A DNA stretch of 64,000 nucleotides from Phenylobacterium immobile (ATCC 35973) (GTDB lineage: Bacteria > Pseudomonadota > Alphaproteobacteria > Caulobacterales > Caulobacteraceae): positions 2,569,001-2,633,000 of the forward strand of contig NZ_CVJQ01000001.1 in NCBI RefSeq assembly GCF_001375595.1, given 5' to 3'. The first letter of the stretch is position 1. The number at the start of each line of letters is the position of its first letter. The position numbers and the translations under genes are program-made. This document shows, piece by piece, positions 60,395 to 64,000 of the stretch. Below the pieces are notes generated by a model. It ran no database searches, was not told the DNA's origin, and was given only the letters and a program-made list of their open reading frames with translations.

Positions 60395-61023
60395 TCTGCC
60401 TCCATCGCATCACGACCCCGCGTGGCGAGGTGACCGTCTCCCTCGACCGCGCCACCAGCGTCGTCAGCTATCGCAAGGCCGGGGTAGTGCAGTCCCAAGT
60501 CGACGGCAAGGGCCGCAACCTGTCGCCGTTCGTGGACAAGGCGGTGAAGATCTTGAAGCAGGAGACCGTCCGCCGCGTCCTGGTCCTTGGGCACGGCGGG
60601 GGCACGGCCTCAAGCTTGCTCCACAAGCGCGGGCTGGACGTCGTGTCGGTCGATTGCGACCCCTGCGCCGAAGGTCTCGCGCGGCTGTTCTTCCGGGCCC
60701 CGCCCAATCTGTCGGTTGTCGTCGATGACGCGGCGAACTACGTGGCCAGGGCGACGCCCGCATCCTTCGACGCCGTGCTCGTCGACTTCCAGGACGCAGC
60801 GGCCACCCCCGCACCCTACCTCACTGAACTGTTCTGGAAGGAAGTCGTCACCCTATTGCGACCGCCCGCGGTCACCGTGATCCACCTCACCAGAGCCTTG
60901 CACCTGGGACCGGACTGGGAAGGTTTCCGCCGTGCGCGCGCGGCTGCGGGTCTCGATTCCGTGGCCCTGAGCGACCCGTTCCCGGGCGGCGACCGCCTGC
61001 TTTTCTCCTTGCGTAGCGAGTGA
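60391..61023 (+). CDS. Spermidine synthase-like SAM-dependent methyltransferase-fold protein
   Basis: A 210-residue Rossmann-fold protein. Motif I VRRVLVLGHGGGTASSLLHK, acidic ribose-binding VVSVDCDPCAEGLARLFF, and DAVLVDFQDAA, resembling spermidine-synthase-type enzymes without the usual N-terminal beta domain. The GHGGGT spacing fits that superfamily better than classical methyltransferases. No polyamine-specific residues can be claimed. It is translationally coupled (ATGA) to the SulP fragment. Product and partner unknown. Ends 1 base before IS6 copy 3. Confidence 0.78.
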   Translation: MICLHRITTPRGEVTVSLDRATSVVSYRKAGVVQSQVDGKGRNLSPFVDKAVKILKQETVRRVLVLGHGGGTASSLLHKRGLDVVSVDCDPCAEGLARLFFRAPPNLSVVVDDAANYVARATPASFDAVLVDFQDAAATPAPYLTELFWKEVVTLLRPPAVTVIHLTRALHLGPDWEGFRRARAAAGLDSVALSDPFPGGDRLLFSLRSE

Positions 61024-61024
61024 C

Positions 61025-61440
61025 GGCCTTGCCAGAGCAAAATTAGCTGACAGGCAAACCCGGGCCGCTAGGCACGGCGGGTGGCAGGCCTCGCAGCCCG
61101 TTCCGCAATTTCAACTCCTCGCCCGAGGTCATCCGTTTCGTGGTGATGATGCATGTGAAATGCCCGCTGTCGCTGCCGAACGTGGAAGACCTGCTTTTCG
61201 AACGCGGGGTCGACGTCGCCACGAGACGGTGCGGTTCTGGTTTAACAGGTTCGGCCCGATGTTCGCCGCGGAGATCAAGCGCAAGCGGTCATCCCACCTT
61301 CGCCAACACACCCAGTGGCGGTGGCGCCTCGACGAGGTCTACGTGAAGATCAACGGCGAGATGCACTACCCCTGGCAGGCGGTGGATCATGAGGGCGAAG
61401 TGCTCGGGTCCTCCGCCAGCAAGACCCGCGCCAACGGATG
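61025..61440 (+). mobile_element. IS6-family insertion sequence, copy 3 (partial, 3' lost)
   Basis: Left end GGCCTTGCCAGAGCAAAATT at 61025-61044, matching copy 1's left end (GGCTTTGTCAGAGCAAATTA) with two substitutions and an extra A. The transposase reading runs from about 61079 and is cut at 61440, about halfway. A one-base loss relative to copy 1 near 61216 (GACGTCGCC against GACGTCTGCC) breaks the frame after GVDV; it resumes in another frame as HETVRFWFNRFGP. The right end is absent and the MscS gene's end abuts. Not functional. Confidence 0.8.
61079..61440 (+). pseudogene. IS6-family transposase, frameshifted and 3' truncated
   Basis: N-terminal half of the transposase of copy 3. Frame 1 gives FRNFNSSPEVIRFVVMMHV up to the frameshift; another frame then gives FAAEIKRKRSSHLRQHTQWR and RLDEVYVKINGEMHYPWQAV, containing the first catalytic Asp. 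The second Asp and the Glu are lost. Close to copy 1's protein, so derived from the same IS type. Confidence 0.85.
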
Positions 61441-61444
61441 AATC

Positions 61445-62470
61445 TCAGGCATCGCGAGCGCGGATTGCAGCCTCATCTTGTGGCTCAGCGGCGGCGCGGG
61501 CGATGAGGTCATCGGCCGCGTCATTCGGCGCCTTGACCTGCGAACGCGCTGGGCCATCTGCCTCGTGGCCGTCAAGCTTGAGGGTCTTACGAGCGGCTTC
61601 GCCCTCTTCACCAAAGAGCGCGCGCACTCGGAGATCCCGCTGCGGAACTGGGATCTCAAATCTCTCCTCCCGCAAGGCCTCCTCCACAGCCCAGGTATAG
61701 GCGGCCTGCGCCGCATTCGGCCGTTTCACGGCCTCCAAGGTCGGCCAAACTACGAGCTCAAACTTGAGTCCGTTGTCTCCGAACCCAACAAGCCAGACCT
61801 GAGTGCGCCGTTCGGCGGTGTCCGGCAACGTAAACGGAACGGCATGCGCCGCCTTGAGAACCGCGGTCCGCACCCGCTCCTTATCCACTCCGAACATAAC
61901 CGGGAATGGCACGTGAAGCCGTCTGGTCTGGCCGCCATGGGTCCAGTTAGTGACCGGCGCTTCGATCAATCTCGAGTTCGGTATGAGAACGTCGATATCG
62001 TCGTTGTTTCTGATGCGAGTGGCTCTGGGGCCGATCTCTTGGACGACGCCGCGCTCGCCCGTTTGAATCTCGATGTAGTCGCCTATCCTCACAAGTCGGT
62101 CGAACACCAGGACCAGGCCGGACACGAACTCCTTTACAACACCTTGCAGGCCGAGACCGACACCTACGCCGAGCGCGCCAGCGAAGACAGCTACAGAGGA
62201 AAGATCCAAGCCGACTGTCGAGAGGCCCGCGATGAACCCAAAGATCACGAGACCATAAGTCACGAGCTTTTCGACGATGTAGATCGCCGCAGCTTGGCCA
62301 TCAGCTCGCCTTCGCAAGCGGTGCAAGCCCGCGCCGGCGAGGCGAGAAGCCAGTAGGGCGAAGGCGAGCACGAGCAACCCGGAGACCACCCCCCCCAAGG
62401 TCACGATGGACTTGCCCATCCGCCACAAAGGAACGCGATCGAACAGCAAGAGGTCTGGCGATAGATCCAT
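61445..62470 (-). CDS. Small-conductance mechanosensitive channel (MscS family)
   Basis: A 341-residue MscS-like channel: three or so membrane spans, a pore-lining helix AVFAGALGVGVGLGLQGVVK (the GLGLQ motif), and the beta-domain DRLVRIGDYIEI, GVVQEIGPRATRIRNNDDID, VLIPNSRLIEAPVTNWTHGG. It releases solutes on osmotic down-shock. ATG at 62470 (MDLSPDLLLFDRV) follows GGAG; earlier in-frame starts to 62575 are unsupported. The C-terminal tail is long (about 60 residues of Ala/Asp/Glu-rich sequence). It directly follows IS6 copy 3 but appears intact at its 3' end. Confidence 0.88.
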   Translation of the reverse strand: MDLSPDLLLFDRVPLWRMGKSIVTLGGVVSGLLVLAFALLASRLAGAGLHRLRRRADGQAAAIYIVEKLVTYGLVIFGFIAGLSTVGLDLSSVAVFAGALGVGVGLGLQGVVKEFVSGLVLVFDRLVRIGDYIEIQTGERGVVQEIGPRATRIRNNDDIDVLIPNSRLIEAPVTNWTHGGQTRRLHVPFPVMFGVDKERVRTAVLKAAHAVPFTLPDTAERRTQVWLVGFGDNGLKFELVVWPTLEAVKRPNAAQAAYTWAVEEALREERFEIPVPQRDLRVRALFGEEGEAARKTLKLDGHEADGPARSQVKAPNDAADDLIARAAAEPQDEAAIRARDA

Positions 62471-62841
62471 GGACAACTCCGCCCTTTCGTACGACTGGGT
62501 TTGCGAGCGTGAAGGAGCCTGCATCCAAAGAGTAGGCGAAGCGCTAAAGGATCCCCAGCCTCTCTTCGATACCAACGACCGCTCAGCTCCGGCGCGGAAT
62601 TGCCGAAGTGTCGGTCTGCTGATGGAATGCCGCTGAGCCTAGTAGGTGTTGTAGATTATTGCGCGCGGGGTGAGGAAGCGCTGGGCGGAGGCTCAGCTCC
62701 TAACGAGCTGCATTTGGCCTTTAGCTTCCGGACAACGGCTGCGGTCAATCAGAGGCTGACTAGCTCCAGATCTTGCACTGCCCTTCAACCCAGGAGGCAC
62801 GGAAGCACCCGCCCAGGATCAGGACATCGCGCAGCTCGTGG
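62471..62841. other. Non-coding stretch with a transposase remnant
   Basis: 371 bases with no intact gene. 62575-62716 is a degenerate IS6 transposase remnant (separate entry). 62471-62574 is upstream of the MscS start. 62717-62841 shows nothing recognisable; the FGE-type gene stops at 62842. Confidence 0.6.
62575..62716 (-). pseudogene. Degenerate IS6 transposase remnant (3' part), copy 4
   Basis: About 140 bases closely similar to the 3' part of the copy 2 transposase: ACGACCGCTCAGCTCCGGCG at its start is the same as at 58251-58270, and later GTAGGTGTTGTAGATT and TGAGGAAGCGCTGGGC are shared. Several substitutions and small indels break any frame. No IS end is recognisable here, so it is an old or recombined fragment. 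Confidence 0.8.
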
Positions 62842-63747
62842 CTAGGCGCCCGCTTGGGCCACCGTCCTAAAGCCGATGTGTGATGTTGAGAGGTCGCGTT
62901 CCTGAGCTTGCCGCCCCGCAGGTCGGAAGTTTGCGCAATAGTTACTCGCGCAAAGAAAAGACCCGCCGCGCACGATTAATCGACCATTGGCCAAGGGCTC
63001 GCTCGTCCACTCCCACACATTGCCGATCATGTCCTGGACGCCAAAGTCATTTGGCTCGAAGCACCCGACTGGCGCTAGGCCACGATGCCCGTCGTCGCCC
63101 ATGTCGCGCACAGGAAAGACGCCCTGCCATGTGTTCGCGCTCGGCGATCCGTCGGCGGCGTAGGCCCAATCAGCAGGAGCTCTGCGTTCCGTCTGAAGAC
63201 CGCGGGCGGCGCGCTCCCACTGCTCGCGGCTGGGCAGCGCCCGTCCGGCCCACGCCGCATAGGCGCTCGCATCGGCCCAAGTGACTTGGACGACGGGGTG
63301 CTCCATCGCTCTGCTGATGTTGCTGGATGGGCCAGTCGGGTGACGCCACTCGGCGCCGGCCACAAGCCGCCACCACTGGACAGCGTCGGGCCCCTCGACA
63401 CGCTCAGGAGCGACGAATACCGCGCCTGCGCCGGTGCGCTCAGCCTCTGTGCGGTATCCGGTCGCCGCCACGAAGGACGCGAACTGCCGGTTGGTCACCT
63501 CGTGGCGGTCGATACGAAACGCCGGGACCGTGACCTGACGACCCGCATCAGCGTCCCCGTCTTCGCCGAGCAGGACAACGCCGGCAGGGATCGACACCAA
63601 GCCATCGACTGAGGCGCAGTGAACGGCGGCGGACTTCGAACGCTCTGCAGCACGATGGATTGTCAGGCTTGCTGCAATCCCCGCCCCCACCGGCAACGCC
63701 ATGGCCATCAATATGATAATCGCGCTGCGACGAGAGAAGATCGCCAT
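62842..63747 (-). CDS. Formylglycine-generating enzyme-type sulfatase-modifying factor
   Basis: A 301-residue FGE/SUMF1-family protein. It starts with a hydrophobic N-terminal segment (AIIILMAMALPVGAGIA), so probably anchored or exported. Domain landmarks: IDRHEVTNRQFASFVAATGY, EHPVVQVTWADASAYAAWAG, RALPSREQWERAARG, NDFGVQDMIGNVWEWTSEP and IVRGGSFLCASNYCANFRPA with the active-site Cys pair (Cys266 and Cys271), as in human FGE. It would convert the sulfatase active-site Cys to formylglycine. The adjacent sulfatase gene ends 3 bases upstream, so they are co-transcribed. Confidence 0.9.
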   Translation of the reverse strand: MAIFSRRSAIIILMAMALPVGAGIAASLTIHRAAERSKSAAVHCASVDGLVSIPAGVVLLGEDGDADAGRQVTVPAFRIDRHEVTNRQFASFVAATGYRTEAERTGAGAVFVAPERVEGPDAVQWWRLVAGAEWRHPTGPSSNISRAMEHPVVQVTWADASAYAAWAGRALPSREQWERAARGLQTERRAPADWAYAADGSPSANTWQGVFPVRDMGDDGHRGLAPVGCFEPNDFGVQDMIGNVWEWTSEPLANGRLIVRGGSFLCASNYCANFRPAGRQAQERDLSTSHIGFRTVAQAGA

Positions 63748-63750
63748 CGC

Positions 63751-64000
63751 TCAGGGTCGCGCGGCGCTGACAGGCGGCAGAATGACACCTTTGCTGGCGG
63801 CGTAGCGCTCCCATTGGGCGATGAGTTGCGTCAACACCTCAGGATGCATGTGCGCCAAGTCGGTCGTCTCGCCGGGATCAGCAACAACATCATAGAGCGC
63901 CCAGCTATCCTGACCCAAGGGGGCGACCTCGTCTGTCTTTCGGCGCAGCATGTTCACCGCCTTGAACCGGCCTTTGCGCGCCGCGCGCGAATAGCCCATC
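63751..64000 (-). CDS. Sulfatase, C-terminal part (runs off the window)
   Basis: The last about 83 codons of an arylsulfatase-type protein: RAARKGRFKAVNM, WALYDVVADPGETTDLAHMH (the conserved LYD-x-x-x-DPGE-x-x-x-LA C-terminal motif) and a final PEVLTQLIAQWERYAASKGV. The catalytic domain lies beyond the window edge, so the active-site Cys/Ser type cannot be read. It is the first gene of a pair with the FGE-type gene, 3 bases apart, which supports Cys-type maturation. Confidence 0.85.
   Translation of the reverse strand, partial: MGYSRAARKGRFKAVNMLRRKTDEVAPLGQDSWALYDVVADPGETTDLAHMHPEVLTQLIAQWERYAASKGVILPPVSAARP

Overview
The window is a high-GC alphaproteobacterial chromosome segment. Gene content and order (parvulin divergent from secA, bolA-dnaJ-cobS/cobT-rpmB, a SUV3-type helicase with an S4 protein, fdxA and carD, GTG/TTG starts, ATGA/GTGA couplings) point to Caulobacterales, probably a Phenylobacterium or Caulobacter relative. 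This assignment is inferred from gene content and order, not from a marker-gene comparison.

Layout. 1-9.2 kb is housekeeping: argJ (5' part), a parvulin lipoprotein, secA, a YceI protein, threonine aldolase, accA, a glycine-zipper protein with an internal 162-bp duplication, and an ArsR/AHSA1 pair with a clear palindromic operator. 9.3-15.3 kb is a CzcCBA-type heavy-metal efflux operon led by a small Cys/His-rich exported protein. 15.4-21.5 kb holds a DOPA-dioxygenase-like protein, a DUF2322-like protein, an HWE histidine kinase, xerD, a secreted protein of unknown function, aroK-aroB and a lone receiver protein. 21.5-25.3 kb is a three-subunit molybdenum hydroxylase (2Fe-2S, FAD and Mo subunits). 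25.5-39.5 kb includes a ferritin-like protein, a lipoprotein, an XRE regulator with a long stop-codon hairpin, a phospholipase D, bolA, a J-domain protein, cobS, a TPR-GT41 (OGT/SPINDLY-like) glycosyltransferase, a GST, a DUF1328 peptide, cobT, two esterase-like genes and rpmB. 39.7-50.3 kb has cytidine deaminase and MTA/SAH nucleosidase, the helicase, S4 protein, FdxA, CarD, a hybrid histidine kinase, DctA and a GPH-type transporter.

From tRNA-Arg(CCU) at 50.4 kb to about 62.7 kb the character changes. A serine-recombinase remnant next to a cluster of CAGGGA-type motifs follows the tRNA. Four IS6-family elements or remnants are then interleaved with broken genes: the recombinase, a HAD phosphatase, a Rieske oxygenase and a SulP transporter each end exactly at an IS end, and a carbon-nitrogen hydrolase is cut without an IS. 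Between them lie an aldo/keto reductase, an old-yellow-enzyme-type reductase and a meta-cleavage-type hydrolase, part of them with visibly lower GC. This looks like an aromatic-catabolism or genomic-island patchwork eroded by IS6 activity beside a tRNA gene. The window ends with an MscS channel, a formylglycine-generating-enzyme-type protein and the 3' end of a sulfatase, which would work as an activator and substrate pair.

I found no CRISPR array, no recognisable defence system and no cobalamin riboswitch. The most unusual features are the IS6-scarred island, the motif cluster beside the recombinase remnant, the GT41 glycosyltransferase lying between cobS and cobT, and the perfect 16-bp inverted repeat spanning the stop codon of the XRE gene.
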